Of a DNA stretch of 64,000 nucleotides, positions 11,904 to 22,374 are shown in pieces. Each line of letters opens with the position of its first letter. The first letter of the stretch is position 1. The stretch is from the NCBI GenBank assembly GCA_028456385.1, contig JALNQF010000049.1:62001-126000 (forward strand). Direction: 5' to 3'. Position numbers and translations under genes: made by a program. Source of the stretch: Ophiosphaerella korrae. Lineage: Eukaryota; Ascomycota; Dothideomycetes; Pleosporales; Phaeosphaeriaceae. The notes under the pieces are model-generated. The model had not been told where the DNA came from and searched no databases. It worked only from the letters and a program-made list of their open reading frames with translations.

Positions 11904-13980
11904 TCACCTAAATTCTTTGGGCTGAACAACATGAAAGGAAGATCCCCCATCACTTGTCCTCAAAATGACTACTCTCCTTCCTAGACTCTGACTTTTCAGA
12001 CTCCTCTGTTCAAATAATGCCTCCTCACTACTAGCAGCCTGCTTTGACTGTTGATAGTCAAAAAGTGCTGCGGCAAGCCCTGCGACACCCAATCTGACCT
12101 GGACTTGAGCTACTTCTTCCGTTGCTTTTATTATTGCCCATATTGCTATGGATACTCCAAAGAATGGTGTACATTGCATTCGCGGCAACAAGGAACCATA
12201 GCGCAGTTTTTGGTAGCCTGGTTACAACTTTTGAGGTACGCCTTTGTACAAGAATACTAGCTTTGCTACTCATTTGAGATGCCAGTGGATAAGAGTATGC
12301 TTTACTCATGCCCATTTCGAAGGACCTTATGAAGTTATCGGGTGTAGTGCGGGAGAGCGGGAGAGCGGTCCCGTGGCTTCATCCTGGAAGATGTTTGTTA
12401 AGATGCCAATAGAGCGAAGGCCGAGCATGCTTGCGATTTCAGCTGTGCTGCCATTACTTGGGGCTTTAGCTACAACTGTGATCTTTGAATTGGTAGACTT
12501 GTATGTCATATCCCATACTAAATTGGTCAACAAGAATTCCATAAACAAGAATGATATACATGACCGTTACGTTGCAGTGCAGCAGCAAAAATGCTCCTAA
12601 AATCTTATGCTTCCAGATTCTAACACCGTTTGGGAACGATGGAGGAAGTTGAGGGAAGTCGCCTTGTACAGCCGAAGGAATTTTTCGCTCAATAAACACG
12701 CTCCATCCATTTTTTTAAGATGTTGTTACCATCCTCCCCATCATTTATCTTATGCAGGATCTTTTCAAAGCTCTCAAGGTCTATCAAAGTGTTTGTGAAG
12801 AAAGGAGCACTCTTCGCGGCGTATTTATGGAGGTTTAGCGTATGAGTTGCTGTGTTATGGCTGGTTAAATTTCCGGTAATATTGATCCCAGCAGCTTCCT
12901 TTGTGCAATTAAAGTGGACCAACATAGCGGGCCTTCCTTGACCGTCTGTTACCCGAGGAATTGGCTCGGAAACATTGCACCTACTCTCAGAGATTGCGGA
13001 GCAGCTGGTAGAGACACCAAAAGAATTTGCCATCCAATTCATTGAAGCGTCGGCATCTGCAGGTCCAGTAAGGGCATACTGGACGCTATACAAATCTGTG
13101 AAATTTATAGTCTTATGCTGATCGGATACGGAGTTTTTCACACCTGAGATTATACTGGTGTTGGTGGTTGCGAGAGTTGTGGCATTGTTAGATGGAGCCT
13201 TTCGCGTAGTGATAGCACAACCCCAGTAGTTTTTGTGGCCCAGTTTCCCAAGATTTGGCCTATCCAAACACCATGGGGCGAGGCCTCTGCCGAACTGGTG
13301 AGCTGTGGATGGAAGCTGGTGTATTTGCATCATCTCGACTGCTTCGGTGGTTATGTGAAAATACACGTCTGCGGCTTGGACTAAAAGACTTCTTTTTATT
13401 AGGACTACGCTATGAAAGTATCAAAAAATTTGTAAACGCACCTTGCACTAATGCTAGCAGTCAACACTATGAATCCTTTTCCCAATAAAGATGACAGCTG
13501 AGTGGAAGACATCACGGACTTCTCTCGTTCCCAGAATACTCTCTTGATATTCGAGTAAATAAGATCCCAAAGCATGGATAATTCAGCATTCAATATCCTA
13601 ATGACGGCGCTCATTCGGTATGGGCCGAGCAGGGATTCGTAGTTGTCCAGCTTCTTGGATGCGCGACATAATGCGGCTGCCGTAACGTACGAATACATTG
13701 TCATGAAACACCCTATGAGCGCGAAACTGAGCGTAGAGGATCCTGGAGAAATGAAAGCAAGACGAGCCGCCGGAAAGTCAATGTAGTAGTTCTTGGGTGA
13801 GGTAGAATTGATGGCATCAGATCCAAGACGCAGCTCTTCAACTGGACATTGGACATTGATAAGGTTTGAGTACACAATCCATATGACGATCCAAGAGGAA
13901 GCTAGCATAGGAGCTGTAACAAGGGCACATTGTAGGATGATTTTTCGAGCGTGGGTATTCCAAGGAGTTGTATAAAACAT
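11904..13980 (-). pseudogene. Decayed fungal multipass membrane-protein gene
   Basis: The start is ATG at 13980. Exon 1 (13980..13449) encodes membrane segments (TAPMLASSWIVIWIVYSNL and FALIGCFMTMYSYVTAAALC). A 68-nt intron (13381..13448) joins it to a Cys-rich, N-glycosylation-rich lumenal region (CVDRP-like CLDRPN, NWMANSFGVSTSCSAISES) that reaches a stop at 12689. The same protein continues in other frames with no plausible introns: FPQLPPSFPNGVRIW, then APSNGSTAEIASMLGLRSIG, then TSKVVTRLPKTALWFLVAAN, then ATEEVAQVQVRLGVAGLAAA, ending at 11904. Frame order implies at least four small indels, one next to a run of seven A on the coding strand (12710-12716). The family is a large uncharacterised fungal membrane-protein family as I remember it. 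If only the first two exons are used, a truncated 407-residue protein would result. Confidence 0.7.
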
Positions 13981-15529
13981 AGTAGGGCTGTGGAAGTTGT
14001 GATCTGATCAACTGCCTTGAGGGATTAACGAGAAATTGTACCATGAACGGATTTGTATAGTTTGCTGAAGATTATGCTTTCCTGGGTGTAGAAACACATA
14101 GCGTCTCCAGTAGCACATCACTATTCTTTGAGACAAGTAGACTAACAATTACTAGGATACCACACAAGCTACAGTAAATAGCAGCTTGTTTGCCAAACCG
14201 CTTGAGTAGGTGGATACAAACCTGCGACGGTTGTATGCGTTCCAAAGTGGCAGCCTATGATTGGTCTGACTGTTCGAGTTAACGGCTTTCTTCCTTCAAA
14301 CAGGAAGCACCCGTGGACGCTGCATAGACAGGCCACGGCGCAGGAATTATGTCTCATAAATTTCTCGACGCCTGCAGGATCTTGGCTATGGTTCGCACTA
14401 CTTGATCAAGTAATGTAGGCTGTAGGAATTCACAATTCGCATCGGACCCTACAATTGGCCAAGGAACGCAAGAAGTAGTCATTATCGACGGCTAAGGTGG
14501 CTAAACGACGTACCCAGCCAATTTGCATGTCTATGATTATGCCCAGTCACGAGAGTATAGGCAAGTTGTTCAGGGCTCAGAGATCTTTTGCCTAACGTCT
14601 TTCAACATGAATTAGCAGTCTAAAGAGATTTAGTGAGGCCATAATTACGGCTTGACGGTGATGAAACTAAGGAAGAGAATCCTTGGTGAGATATTCATCA
14701 ACACGTTTCTTAAAGCAATTATCCAGAGCTGGCTAATTATGCCGACAATGGCACAGCCCAGCTGCTCAATCAGGGAAAATACACTGTGCAGGTTGTTGCA
14801 GTTGAACTAAATATTTGGCGCAAAACTCATGATACAGGAATACGCATTAATATACAATCCATTCGCTGAACCGATGGTAATGGTCCAGTGCGACCATTTC
14901 GTTGCAAGATAGTTCATATCACAACTAAGCTCCCACCACATTTGGTGCCCGTCACATCTTGGACCCCAAGTCAGACAGTGCCATGAATCATGTTACCATT
15001 AGAACACGGTACCTGCCAGGACTGTTTGTATTGTTTGTGCTAGACCATTTTGAACTCATTGAATGACATGCGAATCCAAACGAATAAAGTCCAAAGTTTC
15101 GGTGAAAGATGTCTCAAGCTATCGAGGAGTTTGCATTTAGCCTTGCGTCAAAAATGATGTACCGAGTCGAATCAAAATGAATCATCAACACATGGCAATA
15201 TATGTACTCAATTATTCCTATGACCTGCTCCCCCCTCGCCAAAGGAGTGACAAACGAACCGAAATTGATGGATCATCATACAATTCTTCTCGCTCTCATT
15301 AGGGAAATTATGTAGTCTTGTCGCAACAATATGCAAGAAAGGGCAGACCAAAAAATAGATGTCGAGTTATCCAATCCTGACTACACACACCTTCGCTCCC
15401 ACAACCTGCAACTATGCATACATCGACGTTTTGACATAAATACACTAATGACACCGGGCTGGATATCCAAGGAACAGACGTGAACCGTAAACAAGAAAAA
15501 AAAAGCAGTCGAATTATAGGCGGAGGAGC
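13981..15529. other. Intergenic, no gene supported
   Basis: About 1.55 kb upstream of the decayed membrane gene and beyond the 3' end of the Crh gene. Only short random frames; no repeat found. Confidence 0.5.
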
Positions 15530-16979
15530 TTATAGTGCGCAGAGACCAAGGATGGCGACGACAATGGCAAGAGCGGGGCCTCCGATACGGCCTAGGCCGG
15601 GCTCGACGCTCGCTGCAGCAGAGGTACCGCTATTGCTTCCACCCTGGTTGAAGTTGGTTTGTGTGTCTCCACCAACTTGCTGCGAGGTGCTGGGCTGAGG
15701 ATTTGTGCCTGATCCACCTTGGGACTGTGCCTCCTTGGTCTCCTCCGCGCGGTTGCCGCCACCAGAGTTACCACCTGGAACCATAGCAACAGTTTGTGAG
15801 GGTTTGGGGTCTCCAGACTTGGGAGCCTCGCCGGGCTTTTCACCGGTACCCATGAGCGAGCCAAGGATGACTTGCTTGTTGGTGATGGCAACGGTGTCGT
15901 TAGTGCCGCGCTGATCGGTGTATTGGTATGACTTATCTCCTTGCTTCTTAGCGCCGGAGGGCGCATCGTAGCACTCAACAGAGACGTCAGAGACGCGGGC
16001 GTAGTAGTAGCCATTCTGCATGTAAGGAGAGTTCCAGTCAATCTCACCGCCAGCCCAGTCGATGGTGCCCTTCTCATTGGTAGGAAGACCGGCGGGCCAC
16101 AAGGAGAGCATGATGCGGGAGGGAGTTTGGGGGTAATCGAAGCGGCCAGATGTCGAGTTCCAGGTGCTCTTACGGTCTAGAGTGCGTTGGTCTTTGCCGT
16201 CGATGGACCAAGTGAGAGAGTCTTGTTTCCAGTCGAGGCAGTATTCATGCATGGATTCTGCGGTGTTGGAACCCTGGACAGTCAGGTTCTTGCCGTTGTT
16301 GTCTGTGCATGTTAGTTTGATGTTTAGGGTAGCGTGGGCAAAACATACAGTTGGTGACGCCCTGGGAGTAGAAGTTGGACTGCACATGGCCGCCGTCGAC
16401 ACCAACCCATTCGAAATCGATTTCGTCCTTGACGTCGGACATGAGGATGAAGGCGGTGACGACACCCTTGCCCTGGGCTGTAGACAACTTGGCGCAAATC
16501 TTTCCGTACCATACGTAGTGGGTGGAGGCGAGGAGGGTTCCGACGGTGCCCTTGGCCATGGTCAGGAGGGTCGACTTCTTGCCGCTGCTGGGGTCGGTGT
16601 AGATGGCAGGCATGCCCTGAGACTGCCAGTTGATCTTGGAGGCATCTCCGAGGTACTTGTCGATGGTCTGCACATCATCCAGCGAGCTCAGGGGATAGGT
16701 GCCGGACTTGCAGACGGGGTTGGGCACGCAGGAGTCGAGGGAGCTGGACATGAGCGGGTCACAGCCGCCGAGGCAGAAGGCGCCGACGCCGCAATCACCA
16801 TAGACTGGTTATCTGGTCAGCAGCACGTTCGCAATGCAGCGAGCCGACGGGTGATACGCACGCGAGCAGCACGGCGTTTCCGAGGGGCAGTGGCTGTTCT
16901 TGGTGCACTTTGCGCCGGCCAGCGCGGTGCCGGCCAAGGCTGCAGCAGCAAAGGCCGCCGATAGGGCGCGGCGAACCAT
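15530..16979 (-). CDS. GPI-anchored Crh-type chitin-glucan transglycosidase (GH16, CBM18)
   Basis: Cell-wall enzyme that links chitin to beta-glucan (Crh1/Crh2/Utr2 family). Three exons, 16979..16862, 16804..16349 and 16302..15530, give 448 residues. A signal peptide ends near ALA-GAKC. A Cys-rich chitin-binding module (residues 25-54, CCSLYGDCGVGAFCLGGC) is followed by the GH16 domain with the catalytic signature DEIDFE (Glu167, Asp169, Glu171). Then comes a Ser/Thr/Gly-rich linker and a hydrophobic C-terminus (IGGPALAIVVAILGLCAL) typical of a GPI-attachment signal. The presence of CBM18 points to the Utr2/Crh2 branch. All expected parts are present. Confidence 0.95.
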
Positions 16980-18093
16980 GGTCGGGAGTGATTATCGTGG
17001 GCGTATGCAGCGGGTGCAGTGCGTGCAGTCTAAGGGCGATTGGGTGAAACAGCAGGAGCAAGAAGCAAGCGTGGGGGGAAGGGGATAGGTATTAAATATA
17101 TAAAAAATAGCTGTGGGTTAGTATGCACGATGTAGCGAGAGAAAGGCAAAACGAGAGAGCCTGGGTGGGAGAAGCGACAGACGGTGGGCGACGATGAGAG
17201 TAAATGGGGCCGGCAAAGAAGGGGAACACGAGGAGAGCCCCGATTAGGATGGGGCGTGACAAGGGCACTAAGCCGTGCTGGGCAGGAAGGCGGCCCATGG
17301 GAGATGGGTTGCCGTGTTGAGTGGCGGCTGCGTGAAGACAGTAAGCGGCCGCCATTGATTACCTGCCATGTACCAATATCCATTCTTCTCAGGGCGCAGG
17401 TGCCTAGCAATTCCCTTATTCGGTGCTGCTGCATCGCATGCCGCTATGTGGAATACTTGCACACCGTGGATTGTCTTGCCAGGTCTTGCCTAGCGGTGGC
17501 TCGTCTCACAATCGATACGCGGCTAAAATGTATTCTTGGCTCGTTATGCAGGGTTTTCCATCTCCATGTCATCACGTGACTATCATTCCCAATGCACGTG
17601 CGCCATCGCTGACCGTGCCTGCGAAAATCATTCCTACTCGCTCACACAGATCGCAGCTAACGTCGCCATCATCCAGCGTTGGAACGGCCCTGCAGCCATG
17701 CCCTGCCCTGTGCCCATGCACCAGTGTCCCTGCTCGTGTTGTCATTAGCAATATCTATCATGCCGCACCCCTGAACGCCCGTTTCAGCCACTCACCATCA
17801 CCAAAACACCATGGCGCTTGCATCGAGGCGGATGCCATGCTTCATACCTAGTCTTGCTTATCATCATGTATCTTGCCTACAAGGAGAACCACACTAGAAT
17901 TCTTACCATGCCTCAGTCGTCAGCTGGATGCAAAATATAAGGATGGCTAAAAATGAGTGAGTTTGTTCATCACCTTGACACTCGGCCGTTGGACCTCGGC
18001 AAGTTCGTCGCCCAAGATTCATCGTTCGGTTCTCTACATCTCACCTCCCTCAACCATCACCAGAGTATTTTGTTTCTCTTCTAGCAACTTTAC
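16980..18093. other. Divergent promoter region, Crh gene and phosphatase gene
   Basis: 1.1 kb between two outward-facing genes. It has pyrimidine-rich tracts and scattered small frames but no coding signal I trust. Confidence 0.55.
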
Positions 18094-18747
18094 ATGTCCT
18101 ACCTCGTCTACGGCAGCACTGCTCACACAGGTATGGGCTGGGTTGATCAGGTGCCGCGAGCAGGTAAACTCTATATCGGTGGGCTGTATGCGCTTTACCA
18201 AACCGACTTGATTCGCGCAGCCGGCATAACCCACGTATTATCCATTATTGACTACGATCCACTCCTTCGGCACCAATTTGCACATCTCGAGCATTTCCAC
18301 ATCAGGGCTGATGATCACCCGAATGTCAACCTGCTGCAGCATTTTGATGAGGGCGTGAAGTATATTGATCAAGCACTGAAAGGAGTGGATCGTGTCAGCG
18401 ATGCTGCTGTGAAACAAGAGGGCCAGCAAGCGCAAGGAGAAGAAGAAGAAGGCGGTGTCTTCGTTCATTGCGCCATGGGGAAATCACGGTCTGCAACACT
18501 CGTTGTTGCCTATCTCATGTGGAAGTACAAACTCAACTCCAAAGCAGCACTGGACCAGCTCTGCGAAGGAAGGCCCATATGCGACCCCAATCCAGGCTTC
18601 AAAGAGCAGTTGGAGGTTTGGGAGAGGATTTGTAAAGTTGGAGATGACATGAAGAAGAAAACAATCTATGAAGAGTGGGAGGAGACGAGATTTACTGGCG
18701 AATACTGGGAGTGGGGCCAAAGAAAAAATTCGAGAGCGAATTTGTGA
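18094..18747 (+). CDS. Dual-specificity protein phosphatase (Yvh1-like catalytic domain)
   Basis: Intronless, 217 residues. The active-site loop HCAMGKSRS puts the nucleophile at Cys126 and the phosphate-binding Arg at 132; the general acid is Asp73/74 in RADDHPN. IGGLYALY and the GRPICDPNPGF element fit the Yvh1/DSP12-like group. A Glu/Gln-rich insertion (about residues 97-120) sits just before the active-site strand. The zinc-binding C-terminal domain of Yvh1 proper is absent, so this is a short DSP rather than the ribosome-maturation Yvh1. A second in-frame ATG at 18133 (MGWVDQV) matches the usual start of relatives and may be the real one. The 3' end overlaps the opposite-strand gene by 56 bp. 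Confidence 0.88.
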   Translation: MSYLVYGSTAHTGMGWVDQVPRAGKLYIGGLYALYQTDLIRAAGITHVLSIIDYDPLLRHQFAHLEHFHIRADDHPNVNLLQHFDEGVKYIDQALKGVDRVSDAAVKQEGQQAQGEEEEGGVFVHCAMGKSRSATLVVAYLMWKYKLNSKAALDQLCEGRPICDPNPGFKEQLEVWERICKVGDDMKKKTIYEEWEETRFTGEYWEWGQRKNSRANL

Positions 18748-19760
18748 GGCTATTTAAGTACATGGCTACCTGTTGAATGATTAGACATCGAAATAATCGT
18801 TCAATCCTCGATTCGAGAACCAACCACCACATTACTCCTCGCAAAATTCTAAGTCTTTTATGTCTTTCTCTGCCTTTCTCTGTCTTTCTCTCCGGAAGCT
18901 TCATCGTTACAATACCCAGATCGCTCCATGCCCAATGGCTCCGCCGCTTAGCGCTTTGAATCCATCCTCCCAGGTTTCCAAAACATGCATTCATGCCTGC
19001 AATCATCTCGTCGTCAGCAACTTTGAAAACGTCCCACCTATCACCCTCATTCGTCTCGCCAAACGTTCCTTCCCTCCCACAATCTGTAACAAGCTTGATG
19101 CTCCTTCGATCAGCCGTAACATGTACCTCACACACCATCTCGCCACTGGGCCCATCGATGTCGAAATACCACCTACAATCTTTCTCCCATGGGCTTTTTG
19201 TTTCCCACATCTTCAACTCCGAGAAACTTTTGGCTTTGGCCCACTCCAGGGGCACGTGAGCAGGCACAGGTTCCATCATACCGATAGCCGATGTTGATCC
19301 GTGTTGAAATGTTTGTTTATACCACATGCCTATGATTTGCATTCGGCCTATCTCATCAGGGACATGTATCATGGATATCCGAGAAAGAAATTTATATGCA
19401 TCTAGCGATGGTGTCCAGAGCATGATAGAGTACGGCTGCATATCGGAGTGGATAAAGGACGGCGTAGGCAAGGGAGGATTGGCAAACATTTGGGGGGCTT
19501 TATTGGGGTGAGGCCATATGGGTTTCGAGTATCCGCCGTATGGCCTGACGCATGTTCCCGTCGAGTCCCGAAGGGTTCTTTGAGCAGGGGCATATGATAG
19601 AGGAATAGGTGGTTGTGGTAGGTCAGCAGGATGGTAAGCTTGAAGCAAGGCAAGGCTGCAAATAACGCCGTTCTGATATGTGTAAGCACAAATATAAATA
19701 TAGGAGTGGTGAATCTAGACTTGCCGGTGCTACTTCGCCCGTCAGACCAATAAGATGCAT
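18692..19760 (-). CDS. C-terminal part of an F-box-like protein, still open
   Basis: An ATG at 19760 begins a frame with exons 19760..19725 and 19672..18692, giving 338 residues. The intron is GC-AG (GCAAGT donor), and joins MHLIGLTGEVAP to NGVICSLALLQAYHPAD. The protein has beta-rich repeats ending in blocks such as YFDIDGPSGEMV and DLGIVTMKLP, as in the C-terminal half of large fungal F-box-like proteins (tentatively DUF7600). The frame is continuous upstream, without a stop, to 19892, where the decayed N-terminal part ends in TAA. I therefore think this is the surviving 3' third of a broken gene rather than an independent one. The last codons overlap the phosphatase gene. Confidence 0.55.
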
Positions 19761-19889
19761 ACTAGATGATACGGTGAAGGATCGATGGAGTTTGTGAGAA
19801 TCTGTAGCGCTTTCCAGTATTTCCCCTCCAGAATGGAGGCGAATGTGCTTCTTCAGTTGCTTTTTTTTTCTCCGGTGCTGATCATTGGA

Positions 19890-21870
19890 TTAACCGACCT
19901 TCACCCCGACTATGGATGTGCTTTTCAAGGCCCTCTCATCCTTTGGTCCTGTAATCTGATTTCTTCCTCCATCTAGACCCTCTATTCCGATACCGTTTAG
20001 TCGAATCACAATCTCTTCAATCCAACCACTCGCTGAGATATAGATGCCTCGTCCTCTATAACCATCTGTGCTTCCGAAGACACGCTGGACGGAACCGAAG
20101 CTAATGCTGATGCCAATAAGTTGCCCATGCCTTGCTGTCTAGTAGGTTTCGAGTATGCACGCGCATTGCCCAACCTCGGACCATGAGTGAATAAACTGCC
20201 CTGTTATAGTACGACGCTCTGTCGGTACGGGAAACATAGTAGTGGCCGAGTAAGACGATGAAGCCTCAGAAAGAATAGATCCTGCTTCAGTGCCAATCGG
20301 TTCAGTATAAGCAGACTTATTGAGAGTGTAGTGATAGAGTGGGGCGAGCCGTTCGCATGTGTGCCAAATACGGCGCCGATTCGGGATGCTGGCAAAGGCT
20401 TTTTCCATGGCAAATTTTGGTGCAGTTATGCTGTCAAGTCAGTAAAATGCACCTTTCCAATCAAATGTATCTGTAAAGATAGTAGTTTCAATGACACCGT
20501 TGAATTCCCCCCCCCCCCCCAAAAAAAAAGTGTAATGTACCGACGAATCATCTGCTTCCAGAACCCCGAATTGCTTGTCACCTCGGAGACATGGAACGAT
20601 GCTTTCAAGAATGAAGTTGTATCCTTGATCGGAATTCTGGAACAAATGTTCAAAATAACATTGTACGGACGTTTTGTAAAAGGGTCATTACGGACTTTGG
20701 TGGCCAGCTTTAGCGACTGTGGGTCAGGTTGGTCAAAAAGTTTGGCAGGCAGCATGCTCTTGACCACTCCCTCAATATCAGGATTCAATGATGGGTTAGT
20801 AACTAACCACTCCTCTCCCGCACGACAATTAAAGTACTACTCTGGTTCCACGGGCCCATAATCAAGACTAAGGCTACGTTTAAATTCGCCAAGTGACGAA
20901 AGATGCATCACCTTGTGGAAGACGTCTTTATTTAGCTCCTTATGCTTGCTTCCGTAGCCCAAACATTCTAGGAGTATTTTGAAGCATGCCTCATGGAATG
21001 GGAATGCTGGAGGCTGGTTCTCGGAATTGGCGGGTGCATTATATTTCTCATGAACGTGGTAGACTGAAATATCAGAGATGTGCGAGTTCTTTGGATCCTT
21101 GCCTGCACGATTAATCCAGAAATTACACTATCACTATTAAGCCAATGATACACTTCTGCTGGGTGAAGATTTTCGGAGTATAGGTAACTTACCATATCAT
21201 CACACCGGCCCCTACCACTAATGAGGACCCTTTCCCCCCACATTAAGTGCTGGATTAACTGCTAATGCCCTGTAGCGATCAATCCACTGCACATCATCGC
21301 GGGTAATTTTTAGAGAGTCGTAGGAATGGTGTTCATAGTAGGAGTACATGCTCTCAGTCTCACCTTTTGACCTACGAGCTAAATCGAAATCATCAGGTAC
21401 ACTGAGTTTTGTAGCCTCGGAGATGCGACCGGAATGATCGGGATTAGCGTCTGCATCTGTATCGTTGAGATCTCTGTATGTGACCGTGGTATGGAGGTCA
21501 TTCTGCAAACTAAAGATTTCATGCTGCCAATCCTCACCATCATTTGATTCCCATTCCATTTCTTCATCATCATCATCGGAATTGTCATCTATCTCGAAAA
21601 GATAGTCTGAATCATCCTCATCACTTTCGCTATTGGGATTGGATCTTCATCGCTACCATACGTCGCTTTGTCATCTTCTTCCCATACCTTTTCTTCTTCT
21701 TTTCATTGTTTTGCGTTTTCATTCACAACATCTTCACCTAATAACCTCCTCCTTTTATTTTCAACCTATCTGTGCCTTTTCCTCAGCGCTCTGGCCTTTC
21801 CTGACCCAATAGCTATTGCCTCGATGCCCAGGGGCCCGCAGCATAGAGCGCAGTAACAGTCCTTTGCCAT
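19890..21870 (-). pseudogene. Decayed N-terminal and central part of a large F-box-like gene
   Basis: An ATG at 21870 starts MAKDCYCALCCGPLG, the N-terminus of a fungal family, and coding sequence runs to 19890. In-frame stops lie at 21766-21768 (TAG), 21703-21705 (TGA), 20837-20839 (TAG), 20439-20441 (TGA), 20139-20141 (TAG) and 19890-19892 (TAA). Frameshifts occur near 21625, 21235 and in the C/A homopolymer at 20507-20529. One intron (about 21103-21191, GTAAGT donor) is still recognisable. Family blocks remain readable: DDVQWIDRYRALAVNP, LISGRGRCDD, FPFHEACFKILLECLGYG, WLVTNPSLNPDIEG, then an F-box-like stretch (KVRNDPFTKRPYNVILNICS) and IPNRRRIWHTCERL. Every stop is one transition away from a sense codon. 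Assignment to an F-box/DUF7600-like family is from memory. Confidence 0.75.
20507..20529. repeat. C14A9 homopolymer tract
   Basis: Fourteen C followed by nine A within the decayed F-box-like gene, where the reading frame shifts. Such tracts mutate readily and are also prone to sequencing error. Confidence 0.9.
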
Positions 21871-22374
21871 ATTTTACCTTAGTAGATGGAAAAATCCGAA
21901 AAAGCTATTGCAGAATGTTGGCAAGAGAGGGTGAGGCTGTTATGTTCAACAACGACTTTATCTGCAACATGATCAGAACCTTGGAAGGAATCGATGCCAA
22001 GTAAACTTGGTCCGTGCTACTGAGCCATCTCATTTCGATTCAGGCGTGCGGTGGATGCCTTATGAATTCATTGATATTTTCAGAATGGAGATGACACGAG
22101 TGGAGTTAAACCTCGCGTATAACCCGCTAAATATTTTCGAGGATTAGCTTCCAGGCCGCAGCCATGATACGCAATACAGGAGCCGCTTACAAAAGCAAAG
22201 TTTTATGATGACTATTAAGGCAGAGATCAAAGACAATACTTCCCTAGCTTTTTGAGTATCTGCTGCCAAACTAAATTATGCTCGAAAAGGCCACTTGCCA
22301 CACTTCCCATTATGCTGATGATTATGCGGCCAAGAAATAATATATCACAGCCAATGGCCACAAACGATGCAGTC
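21871..22374. other. Intergenic, nothing recognised
   Basis: 504 bp between the relic's start and the 3' end of the oxysterol-binding gene. No gene or repeat seen. Confidence 0.5.

Noticed and set aside
16164..16964. 266-codon plus-strand open frame opposite the Crh gene
   Set aside because: Antisense of GH16 exons; its Gly/Val-rich translation is a frame artefact of GC-rich coding DNA.
18692..21870. Strong RIP of the whole relic
   Set aside because: The stops are transition-type, but base composition is near that of flanking genes and GC-rich stretches remain; heavy RIP would leave AT-rich sequence.
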